Assembly (NCBI RefSeq): GCF_037975245.1
Contig: NC_092569.1
Coordinates: forward strand, 35,933,168 to 35,997,167
Direction of reading: 5' to 3'
DNA from: Apostichopus japonicus
Lineage: Eukaryota > Echinodermata > Holothuroidea > Aspidochirotida > Stichopodidae
DNA: 64,000 nt
In this document: in pieces, positions 12,864 to 25,800 of the stretch
How the letters are laid out: each line of letters begins with the position of its first letter
Numbering within the stretch: position 1 is the stretch's first letter
Notes under the pieces: model-generated
What the model was told of the DNA's origin: nothing
Seen by the model: the letters and a program-made list of their open reading frames with translations, nothing else
The model's database searches: none
Position numbers and translations under genes: made by a program

Positions 12864-13564
12864 TGTGACTAGCTTTATTACATTGAATAAGATATCTAAT
12901 TCAGTTGGTTTACTATACTTGGATAAAATACACAAATGACAATAAAATCTGGAAGTTTGTTACATGCTCTTTACCATTCTCCTTCTCCCATAAGTACTTT
13001 CGTTTGGCTACTTTTTTTCCCCTCCGAATCACTCCTGCCCCTCCCCCTGCCCCCTCAACCGATGTGGTGGAATGCTGAATACAACAGTCTGGTAAACTGT
13101 GTCCAAGCAGATGTTGATGCAAACTGACTCTAAAGTTTTCAACTTGCAAGGAAGAAGTGAAAAGATTAATAGAACATGACTGGTTGTGGAAAGATAAAAA
13201 AAAAATGTTTACCAAGGAAAATAACCACTTCCTTAAAATGGTGGGTCCCTGTTGGCAAAAACGGATGTAGGAGGGTATTTCTGACAGGGGATATAGTGTT
13301 ATTTGGGGCCACCCGGGCCAAAGGGAGAGAGACCTGATGAGGTCAAGAGGGTGAAGCCTGAAGTGGAAGCTACTGCACTTCCAGGCACTTTGTGTGATTT
13401 TCAAGCAGAAAAACACATGTGAGAAAGAATTATCTTTGAAATACATCTTTTTTAGGGGGCAAATTATTTGAGGAGTAAACACCACTCACATTTCCCCATC
13501 CTAGCTTGTTCCTGCATCTGGAAGGGTCACCTTCAATTTCGTTTCGAATCTGGCACCAAAAATT

Positions 13565-13913
13565 TAAAGATATCTTTAGTGGCTCCAATTATAGCACGCT
13601 ATAGCTAGGAAAGTTTTGTGATTACGTAATCGACCTGCCACCGTCTTAAACGACCCGGCTCTTCAATTAGCCTGCATAACTGAATTCTAACACCATTAGG
13701 CTCTCTTTGTGAACACTGTGTTGAAATATGTTCATGTCTACAGTGTAGTTAATCATAAAGCGTTCACACAAGGACCCTCATACAAGAAAAATTTGTAGCA
13801 GGCGTTGCAGACTAAAAGAGGTCATTTTACGAGCAAGGCAGGTCGATTACGTAATCTCAAGAAAGTTTTCCATGATAGCGTGCTATAGTTGGGGTCTATA
13901 CAGCAGACCTTTC
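13565..13913. mobile_element. Inverted-repeat (MITE-like) element, family B
   Basis: The arms at about 13588-13639 and 13837-13890 are inverted copies; 13620-13639 and 13837-13856 are exact 20-bp complements (GATTACGTAATCGACCTGCC). The outer parts (ATTATAGCACGCTATA; right end TAGTTGGGGTCTATACAGCAGACCTTT) resemble the ends of family A, suggesting related ends. About 350 bp; no ORF. Confidence 0.75.
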
Positions 13914-14199
13914 AGCAGTGGCACAAAACTTATATCCTGTAACATTTTTGCAGTTTTTCCACACATGAAGATTCCTCAGAGTGGGGGGGGGGTTGTCTAG
14001 ACGGGGCGGGGCACGATCACCGGTGTCCCGAACTGTCTTTATGGGCCTGACCCTCCTAATCAATTTCTATGGGAAGTACACACCCCCTCTACGCCACAAT
14101 TTCAACACAATTATCATAATTGTAGCTAAAATTTGCTATCCTTGTCTGGTTGCATAAATTATGTCATTCAGCCAAATGTAAACAACAGACCGTAGCGAT

Positions 14200-14347
14200 C
14201 AACTGCCTTGCAACATACAGTACTCCTCGTTACTATTGATGTGTTGTGACAAGTAAAAGTTCGCTCCTGGGAAGACGGTCTGACATATGGTGGGATTTGA
14301 TCATCCTTGTGGTCCGTCTTCGCTGCGAAGATGAATTGAATAAATAT
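14200..14347 (+). other. Possible non-coding first exon of the NIPAL gene
   Basis: The first coding exon of the NIPAL gene is preceded at 15941-15954 by a good acceptor (TTTGTACTTTTCAG), so an upstream non-coding exon is expected. The GC-richer stretch here ends in a consensus donor GTAAGT at 14348. The start is a guess; transcript data would decide. Confidence 0.3.
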
Positions 14348-15469
14348 GTAAGTATGCCAGATAAATAATATTTAGCCAAATGTCACAGAATCTCATACGG
14401 CGTTACTCATTTTATACAAGATACAGTAGTAAGCCTAACCTGCCCTAAGTTATAGGCGTAACACCTGGCTAAGTTACTGTAGTCCTTGACCGAAGTCTCG
14501 GTATCATGTCATATCTTATATAGGGTAAATAATTTCACTGATTAGGCTAGTACCAGGGAATCAAAGAATGAATGATAAACAGTATATCTGAGTTATAAAT
14601 GCATGTACGCTATTACAACCATAGTACGTACGTGTCAAAACACAAAGGTTTACTGTAAACCTGTAGTGTAGGCCTAAGTGTAAGGGCAGATTCCCTCCAA
14701 GAAACATGGAAATTGGTGCCTAAACCTGAAGATTTTACAAAATGGTCCAGAGCTAAGTAAAAGTCACCATTTATTGTACAAGGTTATTAATGTTCAGCAT
14801 TGGTTACATTGGCAGCTTTTTTTTGCTTTTAAGACAGTACAGTCACTGCATGTTGTCACAGTGGTGATTAATTGGGGACTGTATTTTAAGCTATCTATGA
14901 TAACATTTAAGTTTGCACTTGCAATGTACATGTAAAGCACCCATGGAATTAGTCATGATGTTAAACTACAGTTTCCCCTGTTGCAAAACATAGAGAACAT
15001 ATGTATGTTTTGTTTTACTATTTTTACCCATTTTCTTCTTTTTAATCAGAATTGTGTGAACAGAATTTGCATTTGTAGTTTGCTATGTCGCCTATACTCT
15101 ACCTGCTGTTTGATGGAGGTTTTAAACACAGTAAATACTATAGCATCATTGTGTAACATGAGTAGTTATGGCGTTAAAGGGGTTCTGGGCTAATCTGTTA
15201 GGACTTTCCTGCGGAGTGAGGCATAGCGAGATAGACTCAGGCTAGATAAAGTAACATACACTATGTGTTGCCTGCTTTTTGTATGTATGTATTTACGAGG
15301 TATATCTCATGCCATCCAAAACTAACACAATTACGGCTGCTACTAAACTATTAACTTACATATAACATTGAAATATACATATCCCTCTAAATACTTTCAA
15401 TATGCAAATTTGCTCCACTTGACATTATAGACAATTTACATAATTGCACAGCTCTTACAATAGTGATAA

Positions 15470-15690
15470 TAATAAATAATAATAATTTATTCTTATATAA
15501 CGCTTTACATCAAAAGAGTGATCTCAAAGCAGCTTCACAGAAACGCATGAAATAATACAATCTAAAAATATTGCATCCTAAGAATTACAGAAATAATTAA
15601 CTTAACAATAATTATTAAAAAACAATAAAATTTAGAAATTAAAGACAAAATCAATAAAATATGACAGCAAACCCCTCCTTCTCCACCTCA
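15470..15690. repeat. AT-rich retroelement-like tail
   Basis: A stretch starting AATAATAATTTATTCTTATA and CGCTTTACATC, then rich in AATAAA and ATTAA. Sequences of this kind (TATAACGCTTTACA) commonly end dispersed retroelements in marine invertebrates. No ORF, and boundaries uncertain. Confidence 0.35.
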
Positions 15691-16812
15691 TCAGCCAGCT
15701 GCCCTTATCCTTGCTCTGCCCTCATCAATCCTGATGGTGTAGAACTTTAATTATTCATGAATATGCAAAGTTTATTTTCCTTCTGAAAGTTATTTGGTTC
15801 ATGATTACAATAGGCCTATATATTGTTCTGTCTTTGAAGATTTGCATACGTTTGCATACATTTGCATGACAGACTTTGGTAGATTTCTTCTAAGTTCACA
15901 ACTGGTTTAATCAAAGATTCTTTTATTTTCATTTTCTTCTTTTGTACTTTTCAGCTTCAGTGGTATGTAACAGACAAGAGAGGCAAATAGAAGATGACAG
16001 ACATACCAGCAGGAGCGGTAAGTGATGGGGTGGAGCAAACCCCATCACTGATTACACCGAAAAATATGGTAGGTACCTTACTGTGTACTCAGCTAGTACA
16101 GTATGCTGTGTATACAGTAATGTATATGGTATGCTATGCACACACTATGCACACAGTATTGTGTATGGTATGCTATGCACACTGTGTATTGTATGCTATG
16201 CACACAGTACTGTGTATGGTATGCTATGCACACAGTACTGCGTATGGTATGCTATGCACACAGTACTGTGAATGGTATGCTATGCAAACAGTACTGTGTA
16301 TTGTATGCTATGCACACAGTACTGTGTATGGTATGCTACGCACACAGTACTGTGTATGATATGATAATAATACTAATAATAATAATTATAACACTTATAA
16401 CACAGTGCACCACAACCATGTGTCCCCCGGGGGACTTCCCATAGGGTGCAGCCACAAACTGGCGCACGCAACTATATTTACAAGTTACCTTGCAGGTAAC
16501 TACACAGTACTTCGTATGGTATGGTATACACACAGTACTGTGTACAGTAAGCTATGCACACAGTACTGTGTATAGTATGCTACGCACACAGTACTGCGTA
16601 TGGTATGCTATGCACACAGTACTGTACATGTACAAATTGAGTGTCACTCAGACTTGTATAATAAATATCCAACTTATAATCTGACTTTGTAAAGTTCTAA
16701 GAATTACTCATAATCGACAGAAGATTAACCAGGTTTAAAGTTTCTGGGACCAAACCCCTCCTTCTCCACCTCATCAGCCTGCCCTTATCCTTACTCTGCC
16801 CTCATCAATCCT
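15668..16812. repeat. 62-bp direct repeats flanking the first NIPAL coding exon
   Basis: A segment beginning AAACCCCTCCTTCTCCACCT and ending CTCTGCCCTCATCAATCCT occurs at about 15670-15732 and again at 16753-16812, differing by a few bases and a small deletion. The two copies enclose the first coding exon and the 28-bp minisatellite, and the second copy ends only about 35 bp before the micro-exon at 16847. Confidence 0.85.
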
Positions 16813-19800
16813 CTAAAGCAATTTTCACGAATTTGCAATTTTTCAGGACGATGAACAGCTCACTGTGAGTATTTACCTTTTTTAACCATCAAAATTCATT
16901 TGGAATGTATACTTACTTTACAGTAACTTCTCACCCATCAGACATTTACTGACTTACCTTTTATTCCAAATCAAACATTTATCCATGGAATAACTCTTGA
17001 ACTACTGTAACTGTTAACATCATTTGAGCCTTTACAGAACTCATTGTTCATAATTACTGTCACCATCAAACATGTACAGTGTTCTCTAACCATGAAACAA
17101 GTACAGAATAATCCACTTAGAACTCATCATCTTACATGTACAGTGTTCTCTAACCATGAAACAAGTACAGAATAATCACCTTAGAACTCATTATCAAACA
17201 TGTACAGTGTTTTCTAACCATGAAACAAGTACATAATAATCAACTTAGAACTCATCATCTAACATGTACAGTGCTTTCTAACCATGAAACAAGTACATAA
17301 TAATCAACTTAGAACTCATTATCTAACATGTACAGTGTTCTCTAACCATGAAACAAGTACATAATAATCAACTTAGAACTCATCATCTAACATGTACAGT
17401 GTTTTCTAACCATGAAACAAGTACAGAATAATCACCTTAGAACTCATTATCAAACATGTACAGTGTTTTCTAACCATGAGACAAGTACATAATAATCAAC
17501 TTAGAACTCATTATCTAACATGTACAGTGCTTTCTAACCATGAAACAAGTACATAATAATCAACTTAGAACTCATCATCTATTAAACATGTACAGTGTTT
17601 TCTAACCATGAAACAAGTACAGAATAGAACTATCAAACATGCTGTAACAAAGAAATTGAAAGATTGTTTTAGTTCTGATTATATGCGAATCAATGCAAAT
17701 GTCCAAATCTTGGGAGAGTTTTATTCCTTTAACTGCTTCCACACCCTCATACTTTCTTCCTTGTGTAATTTGTTGCCATTGTGATACATTTTGCAGCAAT
17801 CACTCTGTTAATGATAAATTTTCAGATTTCATCCTTAAAAGAATCTTGTCTTTATACAGTTCATGCAGAGTTTTGCTTCCCTAATTTCACATGCTATGTT
17901 ATAGTACTAAACTTATCCAGCATTGTCCAATATCCTAAAGCAGTGCTGCAAATCTCAGAATTATAACTGCAGCATTCAATTGCATCTTACTACCCTTAGA
18001 AAAAGTCTATAAAATGACAATTTGATTTTGGTTTTATATTATAGTCTGGAAAGTTGATTAGATTTTATGACCTCCATAGAAGCGGACTTTGCTCATTGGT
18101 GCAGACTATAGATACAATAAATAGGAAGATTTAAATCGACGAAGTAGATCATTATAAGCTGACTTTATATACAGTATATGACTAAACAAACACTGCACAA
18201 TGAACTATAGCATACAGTACTGTACCTATCATCTTGAAAATAGATTTAGCAAAACTGTTCTCAGTTAGTGACTGCACTAGATACTGTGTTCAGCATGCAC
18301 AGAGCTGTAGTATGCTCTCCACATCGAATGAAAAATAAATCAATCGGCTTGCCGTAAGGCCCCCAATCTCATCCAGCATTCACTATTACAGATGCATGAT
18401 GTTAGTTCACACGGTTTATTTAACACCTAATATGAATCTGTATCACCGAGGTCTTTTCTCTGGTATTAAGAAATTCAACCTTGAAGTAGAAGTAGGTGTT
18501 AATTAGGTGGTATTGTTTCAAGTGATGTTAATTATAGTTTTATTGTACAGTTTGTACTGTATACTGTATGTGTACACTACTTGGCATGATAACAGTGGAC
18601 ATACATACACACACACATACATGCTGTATACATTCGGTATCTAAACAACCAATCATGGAACCAGCTGATGAAGACAAGATGAAAACCTGTGCTATGGATT
18701 TGATAGATTTCGAGGATGGCGTTTAATTGAGAATGACAGGACTATAACTGAAAATCAATCATTGATCTCCCAATGTTATTAAACTAACAGTATTATACAT
18801 ACATGTAAGCACTGCAGACTACCACATACTGTCGTTGCTATGTACAGTGAATTCTGATCCAAAGATAACATTCTAAATATGCATTTAGTGTTTATTATCC
18901 TACTGTAGATGTATGCAGCATTAATCACATTCATGTACAATAGCTATAAAGCTCTGGTGTGTGAATGATGCGACATTTTCACAGTTCGGTATTGTAGAAT
19001 TTATCTCAAACAGTGCACACTAAGGATTGGGTGTACATTATTTTTACATGTATGCTACAGTTATACGGTTCATAAATTATTGCACCCATCACTGAACAGC
19101 TCTATGTCATGACTGAAAGTTAAACTACTAATTTAGGTTAATGTGGATGGTCCGACTACGCTAATAGTACAACATCCAGGTTAATTACATTTTGCATTCC
19201 ATCCGTAAAAGTATGTTTTTATATCTGAAGCTCAGGTTTGTCTACAATTATGCTAGAAAGTCAAGTACTGGTCACACATTGTCAAAGTTTAACAAGCCTT
19301 TTACAGCCACCCTCCAAGTTTATGCAGCTCTTATCCATTTATTTCAAAGAGTAGTAAACAATTATTTTTGGCCTTTAAAATCTGAGGAACTACAGTATGT
19401 GATGAGTAGCTTGGCTAAACTCAAACCTGTACACAATTCCTGCATGCAGTTTTCCAGATGTTGCTGGTTAAATTTGTCACATTTTGTACCACTTGGGGAG
19501 AAAACTTGAAGTACTTATTCAAGCAGATTTGATGTCATTTTGTATTAATAATCATGTGGAGAACAATTATTTTGTTCTTTTATTAATTTTTTGTTTTGAC
19601 CTTCAAAAATGGTAATTTGCCACCACAGAGTGGTAAAAATCTTATATTTGAACAGGATCTTGTCTGAGTATTCTTGTGAGTCCAACTTTCAAACTACAGA
19701 CAATTTAATTCAAATTTTGAAGAAGAAAACAATTTAGGATAGGGATGGGAGGGGGGAGGCGGGTGGATCTACAGGTATGACATCACACTTGTTTGTGTCA

Positions 19801-22800
19801 CATTCACTACTAATGCAAACCTTATAAAATTTTCTAATGTTGATGGACATATACTATATAGATTTACAGTATGACATTTACACAGTATTCACTTTGAATG
19901 CAAACCTTATTAAGTTTCATAATGATGTATACTGTACTGTATACAGTAACATGCAGGGGAATTGATTAAAGTTTACTCAGGCTAGGATATGAATGAATGT
20001 TATTCTTCTCTTCTTCCTCCTATAATCACTGTTAAGTGTTCCATTAATCTATTTGTTGGCTGATCAATGTAACAATATGGATTATTGAACACACAGCAGT
20101 ACATTCCAAACCTTGTATTTGACCTTATTGGTGATACTGTGTAAGTACTCTTTAATGTGTGAATGACTCTTGGAAAGTACATTCGGTCACATTGTATGAG
20201 AAAAGTGCAATTGGATATGTGCAGATCAGTGCATGACACCAATATTGTAATTAACATTCTCTGTTCAGTTATGTGATACAAACAGAGAATAGGAAATTTA
20301 CTCATGAACATTCAATGTTAACAGTGATTGATACAGGCAATAGTGCAGTAGGTTATAGACTCACATTCATGTACAGAGCTGTAGTATATGTACTTATTAA
20401 TAGCTAGATATTTTGAGAGGTTTACAAGTTACTGCACAGTTTGTACACTTATAAGTACATATAAGCATATGACTTTACAATCAAATTTTCATGGGGACAA
20501 AGACCAAACAACTTGATCCACACTCAACCCTTACATTAAGATTGTACAACTGTTTGATCATGATGGTGTTATAATGTACAGTGCAGTGATCCAAGATAGT
20601 GCCTCCAGGGGCACAAAGACCAAACGACTTAAAAGGTCAACTCTCAACCCCTGTCCCCTTAACTTCGGTAAAATACAGAGATCTTACATACAGCAGTCGA
20701 CTAAGCAGTCAAGGATTCCTGTCTCTCCTCAGACTTTGTAACTTAGCAAAGATTCCACTGCTCAAGATTGCTCTAAATTATTGTCTTTCTCTTCTTCTTT
20801 TCAGAGAATTATTATAGGGGCTTGTTTGGCTATTGGTGGAAACTTGCTGATTAGCATAGCTATGAATATTCAGGTAAGATATCACATTTTGCAAGATACA
20901 GTATAACAACCCCAAACAACAGAACTAGTTTCATTTTGCAGTGTTTCTATGTCAGTTTGACATTGTTGTTGTGTTTTGTATACACGTCATTTGAACCTAT
21001 AATGTATAACAGATCAGTGATTATCGAATGTTTTGTGTTTACTATGAAAACAGTAGATCATATGTAGTTAATATTATAGAATTTGCAGTATTGTAAATTT
21101 ATATGCTAGAATGCATCTCTGCCTGTTATGAGAAAGAGCAGGTGATAATTGTTAGAGCTACTGTACTGTAACAGATATATGAACCCTTGATAATTCTGCA
21201 ATTACACCAGGCTTTCTCCAAATGTGGTAGTTTTATGAATAATGTGTGAATGACAGTAAGGAATATATGTGACAGGGTCTGTACATAAATAAAAGCTCAA
21301 TTTATGATGTGTGCTGAATTTATTTAAATGTTTCATGAACTCATTGAATTCAGACACTGGTAGTCCACTGAAAAAAATTAATTAATCTTAAATTGTCTGC
21401 ATTTTTTTTTGTCATCATGCAGTAATTAAATATTCAATAATATTATTTTAGTTTGTAACAAATAAATGAAAATCTCATTTTAAGGGTATAGCGCTATACC
21501 CGAGATGTTCCAACTCAGTGTCTTTAACAAGACATGGGATATTTAGTTTTGTAATATATATGTGCCTACAGTAAGTAATTTCTAAGTGCTACTTATAGTC
21601 TAGTACAGAATATAATAATTTATTCTTCTCTTGTCTCATGAAAGGTTGAGTTAACCTTACCTCAGTAGTGTTGCACTTTTCATGTTAAAGTTGATTAAAT
21701 CAACTTCCAAAAAGTGTAATAAAGTTTAATAAAGCTTTATGTGGGTGGATCCACCAAACAGATTGTGCACACAGGCAGTTAATATATACCCACCCACACA
21801 CTATAGCAGGCTAATGTATACTGATTATATTACACACAGTACTGTTAGTACATGCAGTGGCCCTGTGTGTTCAGATTACAGGTGTCTAGTGCCATATAGT
21901 AGTACATAGTCTGGTTAATCTAGTTGATGTCGTCTGAGGATAGAGAGAACCAGTCATGGGAAATTAGATGACAGAATGTATTGTATTGATCAGAGAAATT
22001 ATAACAGCTTTCTGGTTGTAGGCTCCATAGAAGATTATAATAACCATTGCCTTCAGAAAAATAAAAAATATTTAAAAAAAACACAGTTGAGGCCTTCAAA
22101 GAAGCTTTGAATAGAGAATGATTCATGTTATTCAATAGATTCAGTCTAGAATGAGTAGGAGCTATTGTATGATCTTCATGTACTGTATAAAGAAACTGTT
22201 GACAGTGCTAATTAGTGTATACGTTATCATATATGCTGACCGGTAGTACAATGAAACAGTAATTATAGATTTGACTTTATAAGTGTTCAACGTTGAACAC
22301 TTATAAAGTCAAATCTATAAACTACGTCATCTGTATGTATCAAAATTTATAATGTAACATGTACTGTATAGGGCTACGCTCAACGTTCTCCCTAAATGCT
22401 ACGTTATACTTTTATAGTAGGTTATAGTCCTAGAAGTCATTACAGTAGTTCCAAGATCCTCAGTGGCTGGGTGGTAAGAGAATGGGGTACTTTAAAGGGG
22501 CTCTGCTAACAGTCCTCTGTAATACTAGTCCTAGAAGTCATTAGTTTCAAAATCTTCAGTCAGTTGGGCGGTAAGAGAATGGGGTACTTTATAGGGGCTC
22601 TCATCATACCGTCCTCGCTGATACTGGGCTAGTCATAGAACTCCAACTTTACAAAAACCTCAGTCAGTTCAAGGACAGTGAAGGGCCTACTTTGCCATTC
22701 CATGTGTCAGGTTATCAATGATTTGTGTGAGTGAAGTGCTGAACTAATTCATGTTTGCTCTGCTCAATGATGATTGGTTGTTTTCAAAATGCAGTACAGT

Positions 22801-25800
22801 GACTACATTTTGGATGATAAGTTGTTTACTTGATAAACAATTATCACCTAACCTGTTGGTTTACCTTGCTTTCAGATGTTTTAAGGCAATGTAATCTGTT
22901 AAGTAAATCACCAAACCCGTCACTCACATATATGGGGAGTTCATGTAAAACTTAAAGGTATGCTGTATTGGCCCCAAATATGCTAGATATTCAAATATGG
23001 TCACCTTTGGTCAATATTCTTAAACTGTTTTTATTACAACCTTGGAGGAAATGTTCCTCACTGGGACATACAGTCATCTTGTGTGTTCCTTAAAAATGTT
23101 GGAGAACAATTTAGAGAGTAAAGACCTGTTCAAAGGAAAGTACTTTTTGAAAACATCTAGCTATTATAGCGTGCTATAATTTAGGGCCGATACTGACTAC
23201 TTTTAAACTCACCAACATACTGTATGTGTTATCTGCTTTAATGTTATTTGAAAGTGATCCCATAGTAGATTGACAAGAATGTGTGATTTGCTGTACATAG
23301 CAAAATATACTAATTGTAGACCTAACAATTTATGTAGAGCCAGTGTTGTATACAGTAACCTTTATTGTTTAAATAAATAAAAATAAATAAAAAAATTAAT
23401 ATAATTTAAATTAAATTAAAATAAATTAAATAAAAATATTAATAATAAATAAAGTACAGTAACTATAAAGTACTCTTGTTTGCTTCCCTGTAAAGTTGTT
23501 GATGTTGCAACTGTCACAATGAAATGTTTAGTTCTGTTTTCAATAATAATGTTTCAAAAAGTCAAAACCTTCTTCAAAGATTCATGTTCAAAGATCTTAT
23601 TATACTTTAGAATATTGATTATTCGCTCACATTTCAAAACAGAGAACAGAATTGCCAGTACAGTGTATTCATTAATAAAAATAAGAAAAAAACCAAGATC
23701 ACCAAATTATGTATCTCATATGTATCAACATTTATAAAGTCTTTTTTTTTTCTATTCTTCTTTATTTGAAGGGTGAAATTATCTAACATAGTGACAGGGA
23801 ACTCTTCCCAACAGTGAAATGTTATTTACAAATTCACTTCCTTTAAAAGTCTGTTGCTCAGACTGAGTGAAGGGTTTCTTGTCAGTCTAATACAAATCAG
23901 AAAGAGCAGCTCTCTTGAGACTGCTCTGTATTTAATGTCTCTCTTTGCACATTTGATACAATCTTCTCATAGTATTAGCTTTCTCTAGACTAGAGCTGTC
24001 TTCTGTATGACCAGACAGATTGCCTCATGAATTATTCATAAATAGACAGCTGATTGATAATTTACATTTAAATAACACTCAAGACAGACCATGGATTGGA
24101 TAGAGTTGCAACTGTACATTTATAAGGGGATGTAAAGCAGACAAAATACCCCAGTGATGGTATTAATGTATTCAAACAGTTCTGAGATGCATTGCAATTC
24201 TGAAATAGAAATGGTTATTAAATTTTGAAGAAAAAAACCTAAAACCAATTTGTCAGTGTACATCTATATGACATCACACCTGTTTGCTTCAAGTTCACTT
24301 CTGCTACTGAACTACTCAACTTCAAATGAACTACATATCTGTGCAGCTGTACACTAAACCTGAACACTGGAATTAGATGTAGTTACCTTCACCAGGCGGA
24401 TGCTCAGAATATGATCATCAGGATTCATTCATCTGTCAAATGTAAATTTTTACTCTGAATATAAGACAGCAGGTTGGGTCTCCAATGGCACTTCGGACAT
24501 TGTTTAAATATTGTTCGTCTGTTTACAAATCTAATATACTGACGGTCTGATAAGTGATAGTTTTAAGTTACTATTGAATGATATTAATAAACTCATGCAA
24601 ATAACATCCAAATGGAGATGTATTTGTTTATGATTTCCCAGTCATGAGTTGCTGCAGTGTATTACTATACTTATAGTTCTGTACTTACTCTACCTTGCAA
24701 CTCCTAGGGTGAGTTAAGCTTGACTTTGTAGTACAGGTATACTATAGTGTGTAAGCATCCCTAACAATGGTGTACAGTATGTACTAGCATACCTTATATG
24801 TAGAGATGAAACCAAGTTATTACCAAGTTGGAAGAGCACTGTGCAAGGACATGCATTCACTATTGTATGCTAGCTTAATTCCTATTCTTGCTATTAAACT
24901 GAATCATCATCATCATTGATCAGTTGTGCCCCCAAATATGCTAGAAAGTTGGATAATGGTCACCTACAGTAAACTACAGTATGCTCAAATTTCACCAAGC
25001 ACTCCACAGCCAATGTAAACATACATGTGTTAATAACATCAGTACAAAGATATTTAGTGATCTATTTTTAGCAATCTTCAATCGCTAGGAGAATGATTTG
25101 GAGGTAGCCTCTAGTACTTACATCTTTGGCAGTTCTTAGCAAACTTCTAAAATTTGGGGCTAATATTGATGACCTTTCAAACTTACTTAAATATACAGTA
25201 TGTCTGAACAAGTATTCAAATTAATGAATTGCTAAGTCTGTTCTGAGCACATTTTGCCAACAGTCTACTGTACTGTACATTGAATTAACAAGGGTTATTT
25301 TCAACCAGCGACTGAATACTGATCATGTTTGTTAGCAGTGTGATCATTCTACTTTGACCTGATAAAATATGCCAGATCGGTGCCAATACAACCGAAAACT
25401 GGCGAAAAGGTCTTTTTTATGCCACGATTTTATCAAAAATTCATTTAGATCATCAGCCCAGGCAATTCAGGAGGCTGAAATTTTCTCAGAATTTTATTGA
25501 TTCATTCATTTATTTTACATATTGTAATACAGAGCTGTCAAAAATTTATATTTTAAGTCTATGAAAGACCATTTACTGTATACACATGTATTATAGTACA
25601 ACTACATACAGTATGTACAGTACATTGTACAAGTACAGATGCTTCTGTACTGTATTTAAAGTTCTTTTCTTGACACTGTTGGGCCTGGAAGGAATTGATA
25701 TTAAAAACAAATTACATAAAAAATAATTTCTTGTGTTTATAATGTTAGTGTTTAATATTCTACCAGCCACTTAAACATTTCATGGATGTTGCCTCTACAT

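Larger units (their letters stand above)
10781..15993. other. Spacer between the DHX36 and NIPAL genes
   Basis: No host coding exon recognised. It contains the helicase 3' UTR with its 28-bp minisatellite (10985-11540), a family A element split by a LINE fragment (12345-12863), a second inverted-repeat element (13565-13913), and a possible non-coding first exon of the NIPAL gene ending at about 14347 (donor GTAAGT at 14348). A retroelement-like AT-rich tail lies near 15470-15690. The long minus-strand ORF at 12913-13485 has no recognisable domain and I do not accept it. Confidence 0.6.

Noticed and set aside
12913-13485. 190-codon minus-strand ORF
   Set aside because: No domain, low-complexity stretches, no codon pattern or neighbours supporting a gene.
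16083-16684. Overlapping Cys/Tyr/His-rich ORFs
   Set aside because: Produced in all frames by the 28-bp palindromic minisatellite.
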